DNA from: Streptomyces sp. RKAG293
GTDB taxonomy: Bacteria; Actinomycetota; Actinomycetes; Streptomycetales; Streptomycetaceae
NCBI RefSeq assembly: GCF_023701745.1
Contig: NZ_JAJOZB010000001.1
Span: 6,113,501-6,177,500, forward strand
DNA: 64,000 nucleotides
Reading direction: 5' to 3'
Part shown: piece by piece, positions 24,637-33,245 of the stretch
How the letters are laid out: each line of letters starts with the position of its first letter
Numbering within the stretch: the first letter of the stretch is position 1
Position numbers and translations under genes: made by a program
The notes under the pieces: model-generated
Database searches by the model: none
The model's input: only the letters and a program-made list of their open reading frames with translations
What the model was told of the DNA's origin: nothing

Positions 24637-25274
24637 TAGAGCTGTCCCCCGATCGTGTTGCGCTCGCTGGGCTGCACGTAGACCAGCCCCTCGCCCTCGA
24701 AACGGATCTGGAAGCTCTCCCCGGACCCCTCGCCCATCACCGTCCGCCAGCTGATGCCGGTCTGGAAGTGCTGCTGCAGATTGCCGGTGTGCGCCACGTA
24801 AGCGCCCGGGTCGACCTGCAGCGGCATGCCCGCCGAGACCCGCAGCACGATCGCCGGACCGTCCGAGGTGATCGCGGCCTGGCCGACGCCCTCGACGGTC
24901 GTGGTGAACAGGCCGTTGCCCTGGCTCGCGCCGCGCAGCCCGGTGAAGGTGGTGCCGGTGCGCAGCCCGGGGTCGGTCGCCAGCAGGTTGCTGGCCTCGA
25001 CGTAGAGCTTCTCGCCGTTCAGCCGCACCAGGTTGATCTCGCTCGCACGGTCGGCGAAGTAGCACGTGCCGTGCCCCTTCACCTCCATGACCTCCATGGA
25101 TTCGCCGGTCAGCCGGCGGGTCACCATGCCGCGGATCCCCTCACCGCCCCCGGACATCTTCTTGAACGCCATCTGGCCGTCGTAGGCCACCATCGCGCCG
25201 TTCTTCGCCTTGACGGCGTCGCCGGTCATCTCCACGGCGAGTACTTTGCTGCCCTGCAATCGGAACATGGCCAC
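24636..25274 (-). CDS. AIM24-family protein, first of a tandem set
   Basis: A 212-residue AIM24-family protein with the family elements MVAYDGQMAFKKMSGGGEG, GHGTCYFADRASEINLVRL, LLATDPGLRTGTTF and VDPGAYVAHTGNLQQHF. Two nucleotides separate it from the stop of the DUF2127 gene upstream. It resembles its two neighbours throughout, so the set arose by tandem duplication. Function unknown; stress or membrane association has been suggested for the family. Confidence 0.89.
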   Translation of the reverse strand: MAMFRLQGSKVLAVEMTGDAVKAKNGAMVAYDGQMAFKKMSGGGEGIRGMVTRRLTGESMEVMEVKGHGTCYFADRASEINLVRLNGEKLYVEASNLLATDPGLRTGTTFTGLRGASQGNGLFTTTVEGVGQAAITSDGPAIVLRVSAGMPLQVDPGAYVAHTGNLQQHFQTGISWRTVMGEGSGESFQIRFEGEGLVYVQPSERNTIGGQL

Positions 25275-25276
25275 GG

Positions 25277-26086
25277 TCAGACGCTATCCGTCCGTGCGGG
25301 AGCCGTCACCGGAATCGGGCGAACAGGCTCTTCCCCGGCGGCGACCTCGACCTCCAGCAGCGAAGCGCCACGGCGCTCGGCCTCGAACGCCTCGACGCCG
25401 CCGCGCAGCCCGAACAGCCGCTTCGACAGCGCGATCCACAGCACCGCCAGCACGTTGAGCGTCAGCGTCGCGACCTTGACCCAGCTGACCTTCTCGGTCA
25501 GCTCGTAGACCTCCAGCGGCAGGAACGCGGCGGTCGCGACGACCGTCAGGTACTCCGCCCAGCGCTTGCCCCACCAGAGCCCGAACGCCTCGACGATCTC
25601 GATCAGCGCGTACACGAGCAGCGCGACGGCGACGATCACCAGCGTCGAGTGCTTGTAGTCGAAGGTCTTGCGGATGGTGTCGACGACCGGGGAGTGGTCC
25701 AGGTCGTAGTGGAAGTGCTTGGCGACCGGGCCGAAGACCGAGAGCTGGTCCTCGAAGAGCTTGCGGACGGAGTCCTGGGAGTTGCTGAACCTCCACACCG
25801 CCCACGCGGCGAGCACGATGAAGACGCCGCGCACCAGCCGCTCGACCGCCAGGAACCGCAGGATGAACAGATCGCGCAGCGCCCGCCCGCGCGGTACCTC
25901 GGGTGCCTGGTCGGCCGGCCCCGAGCCGTGCGGCTCGCCCAGTGCGAAGTCACCGCAGCGCAGACAGCGCCAGACCTCGCCGACGGACGTGGTGGCGTGC
26001 AGCCGCTCGCGCAGATGGCGTTCGTCCGGCGCGTAGGTGATGTGGCCCCGGCGCGAGCAGTGGCGCCGGTCCCAGTCGAACTTCAT
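25277..26086 (-). CDS. DUF2127-type membrane protein with N-terminal zinc-ribbon-like motif
   Basis: A 269-residue protein. Residues 8-46 hold possible zinc ligands HCSRRGH and CLRCGDF. From residue 70 on come four hydrophobic segments (RFLAVERLVRGVFIVLAAWAV, a VIVAVALLVYALIEI segment, YLTVVATAAFLPLEV and VATLTLNVLAVLWIAL), the DUF2127 pattern. The tail is acidic and soluble. First gene of the operon with the three AIM24 genes (2-bp gap). Function unknown; the operon may act at the membrane. Confidence 0.88.
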   Translation of the reverse strand: MKFDWDRRHCSRRGHITYAPDERHLRERLHATTSVGEVWRCLRCGDFALGEPHGSGPADQAPEVPRGRALRDLFILRFLAVERLVRGVFIVLAAWAVWRFSNSQDSVRKLFEDQLSVFGPVAKHFHYDLDHSPVVDTIRKTFDYKHSTLVIVAVALLVYALIEIVEAFGLWWGKRWAEYLTVVATAAFLPLEVYELTEKVSWVKVATLTLNVLAVLWIALSKRLFGLRGGVEAFEAERRGASLLEVEVAAGEEPVRPIPVTAPARTDSV

Positions 26087-26271
26087 GGGTCCCGTTCCCC
26101 CGTTTGTTGTCGTCCGTCGGTGTCATTCACGTGTTCTACGTGGAGGGGGACGCTATCGCCCTCCGTGCGGTTCTCGACCCCCGGGGCGGGGTCCGGGGGA
26201 GGAGGCGGCGATAATGGACGGGCTTTGTGATCACGTTCACAAGAACCGCCCCCGTCGATGATGAGGAATCC

Positions 26272-26613
26272 GTGGACATCAAGACCGCCTCCGCCCTGCG
26301 CCGGCTCCGCCTGGTCTCCGCCCCCGAGGCGGTCTCCTTCCTGCTGCTGCTGCTCTGCTCGATCCTGAAGCGCACCACCGACTTCAACGCCGTCCCGGTC
26401 ATGGGCATGGTCCACGGAGTGCTGTTCGTCCTCTATGTCGTCCTGTGGGCCCTGGCCTGGTACCGGGCCAAGTGGACGCTGGGCCGCGGCGCGCTCTACG
26501 CGGTGCTGTCCGTGCTCCCCACCGGCGGCTTCTTCGCCGAGCGCATGCTGCGCCGCGAGGCCGAGTCGGAGATCATCGCCGCCCGTGCCCGCCAGGAAGG
26601 CGTCGTCGCGTGA
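26272..26613 (+). CDS. DUF3817-family membrane protein
   Basis: A 113-residue protein with three hydrophobic segments: PEAVSFLLLLLCSIL, VMGMVHGVLFVLYVVLWALAW and ALYAVLSVLPTGGFFAERML. The order and the HG...VY pattern are those of DUF3817. The start is GTG at 26272, preceded by GAGGA at a 4-nt distance; a longer frame from 26227 has no ribosome site. It overlaps the next gene by 4 bp. A second DUF3817 gene is at 36147. Function unknown. Confidence 0.87.
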   Translation: MDIKTASALRRLRLVSAPEAVSFLLLLLCSILKRTTDFNAVPVMGMVHGVLFVLYVVLWALAWYRAKWTLGRGALYAVLSVLPTGGFFAERMLRREAESEIIAARARQEGVVA

Positions 26614-26939
26614 TCGTCGCCTTCTCGGTCTCCCCGCTGGGCGTCGGCGAGGACGTGGGCGAGTACGTCGCCGACGCCGTCCGCGTCGTCCGGGAGTCCG
26701 GTCTCCCGAACCGCACCGATGCGATGTTCACCTCCATCGAGGGCGAGTGGGACGAGGTGATGGACGTCGTCAAGCGCGCCGTCGCCGCCGTCGAGGCCCG
26801 TGCGCCGCGCGTCTCCCTCGTGCTGAAGGCCGACATCCGGCCCGGCGTGACGGACGGGATGACGTCGAAGGTCGAGACCGTCGAGCGGTACCTCGCCCCC
26901 GACGCGGACCCCGCCGCGGATCCCGCCGCCGGGAGCTGA
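26610..26939 (+). CDS. Thiamine-binding (MTH1187/YkoF-type) protein
   Basis: A 109-residue small ferredoxin-like protein of the MTH1187 family, beginning VIVAFSVSPLGVGEDVGEYVADAVRVVRESGL in two short pieces of conserved sequence and continuing FTSIEGEWDEVMDVVKRAV and RVSLVLKADIRPG. Members bind thiamine or its precursors. GTG start at 26610 overlaps the stop of the DUF3817 gene (GTGA), so it is coupled. The C-terminal acidic-Ala tail (DADPAADPAAGS) is outside the domain. Confidence 0.87.
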   Translation: MIVAFSVSPLGVGEDVGEYVADAVRVVRESGLPNRTDAMFTSIEGEWDEVMDVVKRAVAAVEARAPRVSLVLKADIRPGVTDGMTSKVETVERYLAPDADPAADPAAGS

Positions 26940-26965
26940 GGGACGCGGGGAGCTGACGGACGCCG

Positions 26966-27949
26966 CTACCCCCCGCCCGTGGCCAGGGTGAGGCCGAGCG
27001 GGGTCCTTTCGTACAGCACCCGGTGGCCGTCGCGGTGCGAGGTGAGCAGGCCCGCGTCGCGCAGTACCGACAGATGGGCCGAGACGGACGACAGCGCCAG
27101 GTCGTGACGGCGGGCGAGCCCGCTGGTGGTCGCGGGCGCGTCGAGGTTGGTGAGGATCGCCGCCCGGTTGGGGCCCAGCAGCCGGATCAGCGGCTCGGCG
27201 GGCGCGGGGCCCGGCACGGTCCACAGGGTGGCGGTGCCGCGCGCCGGGTAGACCATCGTGGCCTGCCAGGGCGGGTCGAAGCCGCTCACCACGTCCGGCC
27301 GGACGAAGACGCTCGGCACCAGCAGCAGCCCCTCGCCGCCCAGCGTCCTGACGTGCTCGGCCCGCTGGTCCACCGTGAGCGTGCCGTCCGACCAGCTCAC
27401 CTTCGGGTGCAGATCGGCGAAGAGCCGCTCCGGGCCGCCGTCGGCCAGCCGGCGGGAGTGGAAGGCGACATCGGCCTCCAGCACGGCGCGCATCCGGGGC
27501 CAGAACGGGGCGAGGAGCGTGTCCCAGACCCGGGCCATCAGTTCCGCGAGCTCGTCCACCGTGCGCGCCGGGTCGTCGAGCAGCGCCCGGACCCGCTCGT
27601 CGTCGTCGGCACCCGGAGTCGCCGCCAGCGCCCCGGCCAGGTCCGCGTGGGCCACGGCGGGGTCGGTGCCGCGGACCCGGGCCAGCTCCTCGTCGATCGT
27701 GGCGAAGACCCCGTCGGGCGGCGGGCACAGGAAATCCGGGTTGTGGCCGCGCCGCGGCATCACCAGCTCGAACGGGCTGAGGTCGAGCCCGCGGGCCACC
27801 GACCGGACCTGTCGCAGCCACGGCAGGTGGTACCCCTGGCGCGCCGGTGTCCGGAGGGTGCGGATCGCCTCCTGGGTCTCCCAGAGGGGTGAGATCGCGA
27901 ACCGGGAGGACAGCAGATCGTCGGCCGTGAAGTGCATGTGGAACGGCAT
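26966..27949 (-). CDS. ArsR-type regulator with DUF5937-like N-terminal domain
   Basis: A 327-residue protein. The C-terminal 75 residues are a winged helix of the ArsR type (LGPNRAAILTNL, SSVSAHLSVLRDAGLLTSHRDGHRVLYE). The large N-terminal domain (MHFTADDLLSSRFAISPLWE) is the DUF5937-like part common in actinobacteria and may bind a ligand. The start at 27949 follows a GGGAGAG ribosome site at 4 nt. It is divergent from an MFS exporter gene with an inverted repeat between them, so it probably represses that gene and itself. Confidence 0.9.
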   Translation of the reverse strand: MPFHMHFTADDLLSSRFAISPLWETQEAIRTLRTPARQGYHLPWLRQVRSVARGLDLSPFELVMPRRGHNPDFLCPPPDGVFATIDEELARVRGTDPAVAHADLAGALAATPGADDDERVRALLDDPARTVDELAELMARVWDTLLAPFWPRMRAVLEADVAFHSRRLADGGPERLFADLHPKVSWSDGTLTVDQRAEHVRTLGGEGLLLVPSVFVRPDVVSGFDPPWQATMVYPARGTATLWTVPGPAPAEPLIRLLGPNRAAILTNLDAPATTSGLARRHDLALSSVSAHLSVLRDAGLLTSHRDGHRVLYERTPLGLTLATGGG

Positions 27950-27960
27950 GATCTCTCCCA

Positions 27961-27982
27961 AGTTTCGTTTTCAGCCGAAACT
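27961..27982. promoter_or_regulatory. Operator-like inverted repeat between ArsR and MFS genes
   Basis: AGTTTCG at 27961-27967 and CGAAACT at 27976-27982 are perfect complements with an 8-bp spacer, 12 bp from the regulator start and 38 bp from the transporter start. The AT-rich arms stand out in this GC-rich DNA. Probable binding site of the divergent ArsR-type regulator. Confidence 0.65.
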
Positions 27983-28019
27983 GTAGAAGCCATGTCCCGA
28001 TGTCCGCCAGGCTGCGTCC

Positions 28020-29318
28020 ATGACAACGGAAAACTCAGACTCGGGACTTCAGAAAAGTGACGAGCCGACGTGCGACGGGACAGCGGGGACGACGGCCGAT
28101 CCCGTCGAGCCGCAGCCCGTCGGATATCGCACGGTGTTCGCGGTCCGTGAGTTCCGGCCGATCTTCGCCGCACACGTACTGTCCATGTTCGGCAGTTTCT
28201 TCGCCGAGGTCGCACTGGCGGTGCTGGTGTTCCAGCGCACCGGGTCCCCGTTGCTGACGTCTCTGATCTTCGCGCTCGGCATGCTGCCGTACGCGCTCAG
28301 CGGGGTGCTGCTCGCGGGGGTCTCCGACCGGTATCCGGCCCGCCGGGTGCTCGTGACGTGCGACCTGCTCTGCGCGGCCTGCGTCGGAGTCCTGGCGCTG
28401 CCGTTCACCCCGCTGGCACTGCTGTTCCTGCTGCGGGCGGTCCTCGCGATGATCACGCCGCTCTTCCAGGGGACGCGGGCCGCGAGCCTCGCGGACATCC
28501 TGGAGGGCGATGCGTACGTCCTGGGACGCTCCCTGCTGAGGATCGTCTCGCAGAGCGCGCAGATCGTCGGGTTCGGGATCGGCGGCCTGGTGCTGGTGGT
28601 GCTGTCGCCGCGCGCCGCGCTCACGGTGGCCGTGGGGACCTTCCTCTGCTCGGCCGCGCTGCTGCGCCTCGGCACCCTGAACCGTCCCGCACGGGTCACC
28701 GGCAGCGGCTCGATGATGCGGCAGTCGCTGCTCGGCGCCCGCCAGCTGCTGAGCCACCGCAGGATCCGGGCGCTGCTGCTGTGGTGGTGGGTGCCGCCGA
28801 TGTTCTTCGCGGTGGCCGAGGGGCTGGCGACACCGTTCGCCGCCGCGGCCGGCGCCGGTTCGGCCGGGGTCGGGCTGCTGCTGGCGGCGATGCCGGCCGG
28901 AACGGTGGTCAGCGAGCTGGCGGCCGGCACGCTGCTCTCGCCGGCCGCGCGCACCTGGATCGCGATGCCGCTCGCCGGTCTGGCCCTGGTGCCGATGGCG
29001 CTGTTCGCCTTCCACCCGCCGCTGCCGGTGGCGATCGGCATCATGCTGGTGGTGGGGCTGTGTTCCGCCTACGCGCTCGGTATGGACAAGTGGTTCGTCG
29101 AAGCGGTGCCGGAGGAGATGCGCGGCCAGGCGATGTCGTTGCTGGGCGCGGGCATGATGACGCTCCAGGGCCTGGGCATGACGATCGGCGGCGCGATCGC
29201 CGAGGTGGCCCCGCCGTACGCCGTGATCGCCGGGGCCGGGATGCTCGGTCTGGTGAGCACGCTGCTGGTGCTGCGCTCCGTGGCGGCGACCGGCCGCGGC
29301 GTGGTGGAGGCGGTCTGA
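28020..29318 (+). CDS. MFS transporter, probable drug exporter
   Basis: A 432-residue major facilitator with about 12 hydrophobic segments after a hydrophilic N-terminus of 35 residues. The family loop SGVLLAGVSDRYPARRVL between segments 2 and 3 (about residues 94-112) is the G-x-x-x-D-R-x-x-R-R motif. The pattern resembles the multidrug/macrolide-type MFS exporters that pair with ArsR regulators. There is no clear ribosome site before the ATG, so translation may start near the 5' end of the message. The divergent regulator and shared operator suggest induction by its substrate, which is unknown. Confidence 0.9.
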   Translation: MTTENSDSGLQKSDEPTCDGTAGTTADPVEPQPVGYRTVFAVREFRPIFAAHVLSMFGSFFAEVALAVLVFQRTGSPLLTSLIFALGMLPYALSGVLLAGVSDRYPARRVLVTCDLLCAACVGVLALPFTPLALLFLLRAVLAMITPLFQGTRAASLADILEGDAYVLGRSLLRIVSQSAQIVGFGIGGLVLVVLSPRAALTVAVGTFLCSAALLRLGTLNRPARVTGSGSMMRQSLLGARQLLSHRRIRALLLWWWVPPMFFAVAEGLATPFAAAAGAGSAGVGLLLAAMPAGTVVSELAAGTLLSPAARTWIAMPLAGLALVPMALFAFHPPLPVAIGIMLVVGLCSAYALGMDKWFVEAVPEEMRGQAMSLLGAGMMTLQGLGMTIGGAIAEVAPPYAVIAGAGMLGLVSTLLVLRSVAATGRGVVEAV

Positions 29319-29446
29319 GGACGGACACCCCTTTGCCGCTGGTCGACGCGCGTAACACCGGGCGGGCACCGGCCGGTTCCGGGCCGGCCGGCGGCGCGCG
29401 CTGCGGCCCCGTTCCTGGGGGCGGCGCCCGGCCGCGGCGCCGTACG

Positions 29447-29515
29447 GTTCAGCGGCGCCCGGATACGCGTTCAGCGCCGCGCCAGGCACGGGTTCAGCGC
29501 CGCGCCAGATACGCG
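29447..29515. repeat. Three tandem copies of a 22-23 bp unit at the end of the FemX-like gene
   Basis: Units starting GTTCAGCG at 29447, 29469 and 29492 are near-identical (GTTCAGCGCCGCGCCAG in the last two). The last copy contains the stop and final codons (AYLARR) of the minus-strand gene, so the gene end has been duplicated twice beyond its stop. The rest of the 29319-29493 gap holds no gene. Confidence 0.7.
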
Positions 29516-30684
29516 TTCATCGCCCGGTGCAGGGTCTTGTTGACCGCGCCCTGGAGCGGCAGCTCCCACTCGCCGAGCGTCTCCACCGCCTCGCCGCCCG
29601 TACCGAGCTTCCAGCGCAACAGGCCGAACGAGCGCGCGTCCGGGTCCAGGCTGTCCGGTACGCCCCGCATGTCGTACACGGACGCGCCCAGCACGTGCGC
29701 GTCACAGAGCATCCGCCACTGCAGCGCGTTGCTCGGCCGCACCTCGCGGCGGTGATCGGCGGAGGCACCCGTCTGGTACCAGACCCGGGACCCGTCCGGT
29801 GAGACGAGCAGGGTGTGCGCGGCGAGGATCTCGCCGCCGTGGCGGGCGGTGTAGAGCCGCATGGCGCCCGGCCGTTCCGCGTTCAGCACCTCGTACTGGC
29901 GCCGGTAGTAGGCCAGATCGCGCCCCAGCCGGAAGCCGTCGCGCCGCTCGGTGACGCCCAGCAGCTCATGGAAGGCCGCCAGCTCCTCCAGGCCCCCGAC
30001 CGCGGTCTCCACCCCCGCCTTGGCGGCCTTCTTGACGTTCCGCCGCCACTCCTGGTTCAGCCCGGTCCACAGGTCGTCCAGGCCGCGGCCCGCCAGCGGT
30101 ATCTCGAAGATCAGCCGGGGCTGGGCGTCCCCGTTGGCGCCGTCCTCGCCGCCGCGCCGCCAGCCCGCCTCGCGCAGCCGGTCCGCGACCGCCGCCCCCA
30201 GCGGGTCGACCAGGTCCGGCAGGACGTCGCCCATCCGGCGGCCGGGCGCCACCGCGTCCTTGAGGGTGCGCGCCGACCACCGCCGGTACGGCAGCGGCGG
30301 CCCCATCCGTACGGCGAAGGCCCCGGTGCCCCGCAGATGGTCCAGCAGCGGCTCCAGCCAGCGGTCCAGGTCCGGCGCGGACCAGTCCAGCACCGGGCCC
30401 TCCGGGAGGTACGCGAACGATCTCCGGGTGCCGGGCAGCTGCCGGTACAGCACCAGCGCCGAGCCGACCATCGCCCCGGTGTCGTCGAACCAGCCCAGAC
30501 TCTCGGCCGACCAGCCCGGTTTGACCCGGGCCCAGGAGGGGCTCTGCAGGAAACTGACCGCGCGCGGGCCGCGCCGCCGCACGAACTCCAGGTGTTCGTC
30601 CTCCGTGACGGGACGCAGTCGCAGCCGTGCCGCCGGGCCGGGGAAGGCGTTGCGGGCGGCGTCCTGGTGGGTGGTCATCGTCAA
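29494..30684 (-). CDS. FemX/FemAB-like peptidyltransferase
   Basis: A 396-residue protein of the FemABX family with two GNAT-like halves. LQSPSWARVKPGWSAES opens the first half, SFAYLPEGPVLDW and WTGLNQEWRRNVKKAAKAGVE mark the middle, and ILAAHTLLVSPDGSRVWYQTGAS and NALQWRMLCDAH mark the second half. Such enzymes add amino acids (Gly in Streptomyces) from aminoacyl-tRNA to the lipid II stem peptide at the inner membrane face. TTG at 30684 is preferred because GGAGGA lies 6 nt before it; an ATG two codons on is the alternative. It is divergent from a MurJ-like gene, which suits a cell-wall role. Confidence 0.88.
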   Translation of the reverse strand: MTMTTHQDAARNAFPGPAARLRLRPVTEDEHLEFVRRRGPRAVSFLQSPSWARVKPGWSAESLGWFDDTGAMVGSALVLYRQLPGTRRSFAYLPEGPVLDWSAPDLDRWLEPLLDHLRGTGAFAVRMGPPLPYRRWSARTLKDAVAPGRRMGDVLPDLVDPLGAAVADRLREAGWRRGGEDGANGDAQPRLIFEIPLAGRGLDDLWTGLNQEWRRNVKKAAKAGVETAVGGLEELAAFHELLGVTERRDGFRLGRDLAYYRRQYEVLNAERPGAMRLYTARHGGEILAAHTLLVSPDGSRVWYQTGASADHRREVRPSNALQWRMLCDAHVLGASVYDMRGVPDSLDPDARSFGLLRWKLGTGGEAVETLGEWELPLQGAVNKTLHRAMNAYLARR

Positions 30685-30863
30685 GGCTCGTCCTCCGCGG
30701 TGCGGTGGGCCTGATGGCCCGCTCACCTGTCTCACGCCCGACGGGACCGCTATGTGACAGAGATGTTCGCGACAGCGCGCACCGGTTTCCCAAGCGGCCC
30801 CGGGACGGGCAGACTTCGGCGTCTGCGCGGCCGACGGCCGCGACCGGCCGGGGAGCACAACGG

Positions 30864-32633
30864 GTGACATCAGCAGTGGGCAGTGACGCCGGGACCGGCG
30901 ATCCCGGCGGTCAGGACGCGGTGCGCGGCGCCCCCTTCGGCGGTCCCTGCCCGCCGGAGGCCGCGGCCCCTCCCGCTCCCACGGAACCGGCCGCCGCTTC
31001 CACCACGACCGACACCGCCGCCTCGCTGAAACGCAGCGGCAGCGTCATGGCGCTGGGCTCGCTCGCCTCGCGCGCCACCGGTTTCGTGCGCAGCGGCATC
31101 ATCACCGCCGCGCTCGGCACCACCCTGCTCGGTGACGCGTTCAGCGTCGCGAACACCGTCCCGAACATCCTGTACATCATGCTCATCGGCGGGGCGCTGA
31201 ACTCGGTGTTCGTCCCGCAGCTGGTGCGCGCCGCCAAGGAGCACGCCGACGGCGGCGCCGCCTACACCGACCGGCTGCTCACCGTCTGCCTGGCCGCGCT
31301 GCTGGTGATCACGGCCGGGGCGGCGCTCGCCGCCCCCTGGCTGGTCAGCGCGTACGGGCCGGACTTCACCAGCGGCCAGCGCGACCTGACGATCGCGCTC
31401 GCCCGGTACTGCCTGCCGCAGATCCTCTTCTACGGCGTCTTCACGCTGCTCGGCCAGATCCTCACCGCCCGCGACCGGTTCGGCGCCATGATGTGGTCGC
31501 CGGTCCTCAACAACGTCGTCGTCATCGCGGTGTTCGGCCTGTACCTCGCGGTCGCGCACGACACGACCGCCGCCGGCACCATGAGCGACGCCAACGCGCT
31601 GCTCCTCGGGCTCGGCTCCACCGCGGGCATCGCCGTGCAGGCCCTGGCGCTGATCCCGGCCCTGCGCGGCGCCGGATTCCGCTGGCGGCCCCGTTTCGAC
31701 TGGCGCGGCTCCGGGCTCATGCAGCCGATGCGGGCCGCCGGGTGGACGCTGCTGCTGGTCTTCGTCAACCAGATCGCGTACTGGGTCGTCACCCGGCTGG
31801 CCACCTCGGCCGGTGCCCACGCGCTGGCCGGCGGCAGCCCGGTGGGTGTCGGCTTCGCCGCCTACAGCAACGCCTATCTGCTGTGGGTCGTGCCCCAGGG
31901 GATCATCACCGTCTCCCTCGTCACCGCTCTGCTGCCGCGGATGAGCCGGGCCGCCACCGAGGGCGACCACGCGCGGATCGGCGCCGACCTGTCGTACGGG
32001 CTGCGCGGCTCGGCCGCCGCGATCGTGCCGGCGGTGCTGGCCTTCCTGGCACTCGGCCCGCAGATCACCGGGGTCGTCTTCCAGCACGGCCGCACCACCG
32101 ACGCGGACGCCCAGGCCATCGCCTGGATCCTGATGGCGTTCGCCCTCGGCCTGCCGGCCTTCGCCGGCCAGTACCTGCTGGCCCGCGGCTTCTACGCGCT
32201 CGGCGACACCCGTACGCCCTTCTTCCTCAACGTCGTCATCGCCGCCGTCAACGCCGGGCTCGCCGTCGCCTCGTACACCCTGCTGCCCGCCCGCTGGGCC
32301 GTGGCCGGCATGGCGGGCGGTTACGCGATCGCCTGCTGCGCCGGGCTGGCGTGCACCACCTGGGTGCTGCGCCGGCGGCTGAACTGGCGGCCCGCCGTCC
32401 TGGGCACGCATGTCCGGCTGGCCGTCGCGTGCCTGCCGGGCGCGGCCGCCGCGTACGGGATCGCGCAGGGCAGCGGGCGGCTGCTCGGCACCGGCTTCGC
32501 CGGGGACAGCGCCGGACTGCTGCTCGGCGGCGCCGCGCTCGGCTGCTCCGTCCTGGCCCTGGCGGGCCCGTTGCGGCTGACCGAAGTGCGGTCGCTGGCC
32601 GCCCCGCTCCTGCGGCGGCTGCCCGGTCGCTGA
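30864..32633 (+). CDS. murJ: MurJ/MviN-like lipid II flippase
   Basis: A 589-residue integral membrane protein with about 14 hydrophobic segments after a 60-residue disordered Pro/Ala N-terminus. The start of the fold, GSLASRATGFVRSGIITAALGT (two short conserved parts around residues 65-87), and VANTVPNILYIMLIGGALNSVFVPQ (about 95-118) are MurJ hallmarks; the family Arg in ASRATGFVR is kept. The GTG at 30864 has GGGAG at 8 nt. It probably flips lipid II or a related undecaprenyl-linked precursor. Streptomyces also carry a main murJ near the replication origin region, so this may be a second copy. Confidence 0.87.
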   Translation: MTSAVGSDAGTGDPGGQDAVRGAPFGGPCPPEAAAPPAPTEPAAASTTTDTAASLKRSGSVMALGSLASRATGFVRSGIITAALGTTLLGDAFSVANTVPNILYIMLIGGALNSVFVPQLVRAAKEHADGGAAYTDRLLTVCLAALLVITAGAALAAPWLVSAYGPDFTSGQRDLTIALARYCLPQILFYGVFTLLGQILTARDRFGAMMWSPVLNNVVVIAVFGLYLAVAHDTTAAGTMSDANALLLGLGSTAGIAVQALALIPALRGAGFRWRPRFDWRGSGLMQPMRAAGWTLLLVFVNQIAYWVVTRLATSAGAHALAGGSPVGVGFAAYSNAYLLWVVPQGIITVSLVTALLPRMSRAATEGDHARIGADLSYGLRGSAAAIVPAVLAFLALGPQITGVVFQHGRTTDADAQAIAWILMAFALGLPAFAGQYLLARGFYALGDTRTPFFLNVVIAAVNAGLAVASYTLLPARWAVAGMAGGYAIACCAGLACTTWVLRRRLNWRPAVLGTHVRLAVACLPGAAAAYGIAQGSGRLLGTGFAGDSAGLLLGGAALGCSVLALAGPLRLTEVRSLAAPLLRRLPGR

Positions 32634-32652
32634 AAAGTTTTCCCGATTTCGT

Positions 32653-32679
32653 TGTCACCTTTCGAGCCCGCCGTGCGTG
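32653..32679 (+). promoter_or_regulatory. Possible ECF-type promoter for the sigma factor operon
   Basis: TGTCACC at 32653 and CGTG at 32676 are 16 bp apart, 57 bp before the sigma gene. This resembles ECF -35/-10 pairs (TGTCAC and CGTC), so the sigma factor may drive its own operon. One base of the -10 differs and the match could be chance. Confidence 0.35.
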
Positions 32680-32735
32680 TACGTAGCGGGAGGGACATTG
32701 AACATCCGTACGACACACGCGCCTCCGGGGTGGGT

Positions 32736-33245
32736 GTGAGCCCGGGCGCGACGCCGCAGAACGACTTCGACGAGTTCTACGCCGTCACCGCGAAACGCCT
32801 GGTGGCCGCGGTGTACGCGGTGACCGGCGATCTCGGCGAGGCCGAGGACGCCGTGCAGGAGGCGTATGCCCGCGCGTGGCAGCGGTGGGCGAAGCTCACG
32901 GCCGAGGGCGACCCGACGCCGTGGGTGCGGACGGTGGCTCTGCGACTGGCGGTGAGCACGTGGCGCAAGACCCGCAACCGGGTACGGGCACACTTCAGGT
33001 ACGGGGTTCCGTCGGACGCGCCCGCACTGGCACCCGACCGGGTGGCTCTGATCGCCGCTCTGCGCGAGCTCGGCGCGGAGCAGCGCACGGCCGTCGTGCT
33101 GCACCATTTGATGGACCTGCCGATCGAGGAGGTCGCCCGGGAGACCGGAGTGTCCAACGCGGCGGTACGAACCCGGCTCAGCCGCGCACGCAAGGCGCTG
33201 GGCGACCGGCTGACCGAGGAAGAGGAGGTGCCCCTCCATGGCTGA
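32736..33245 (+). CDS. ECF RNA polymerase sigma factor (SigE-family type)
   Basis: A 169-residue group IV sigma factor. Region 2 runs from FDEFYAVTAKRLVAAVYAVTG to AYARAWQRWAKL (about residues 12-55), with the -10-recognition stretch. Region 4 is at about 100-160: LRELGAEQRTAVVLHHLMDLPIEEVARETGVSNAAVRTRLSRA in several pieces. It lacks a C-terminal extension. The start is uncertain between GTG at 32730 and 32736 and no strong ribosome site is visible. The downstream gene starts 8 bp before its stop, and the L,D-transpeptidase gene follows, so the regulon may concern the cell wall. Confidence 0.88.
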   Translation: MSPGATPQNDFDEFYAVTAKRLVAAVYAVTGDLGEAEDAVQEAYARAWQRWAKLTAEGDPTPWVRTVALRLAVSTWRKTRNRVRAHFRYGVPSDAPALAPDRVALIAALRELGAEQRTAVVLHHLMDLPIEEVARETGVSNAAVRTRLSRARKALGDRLTEEEEVPLHG

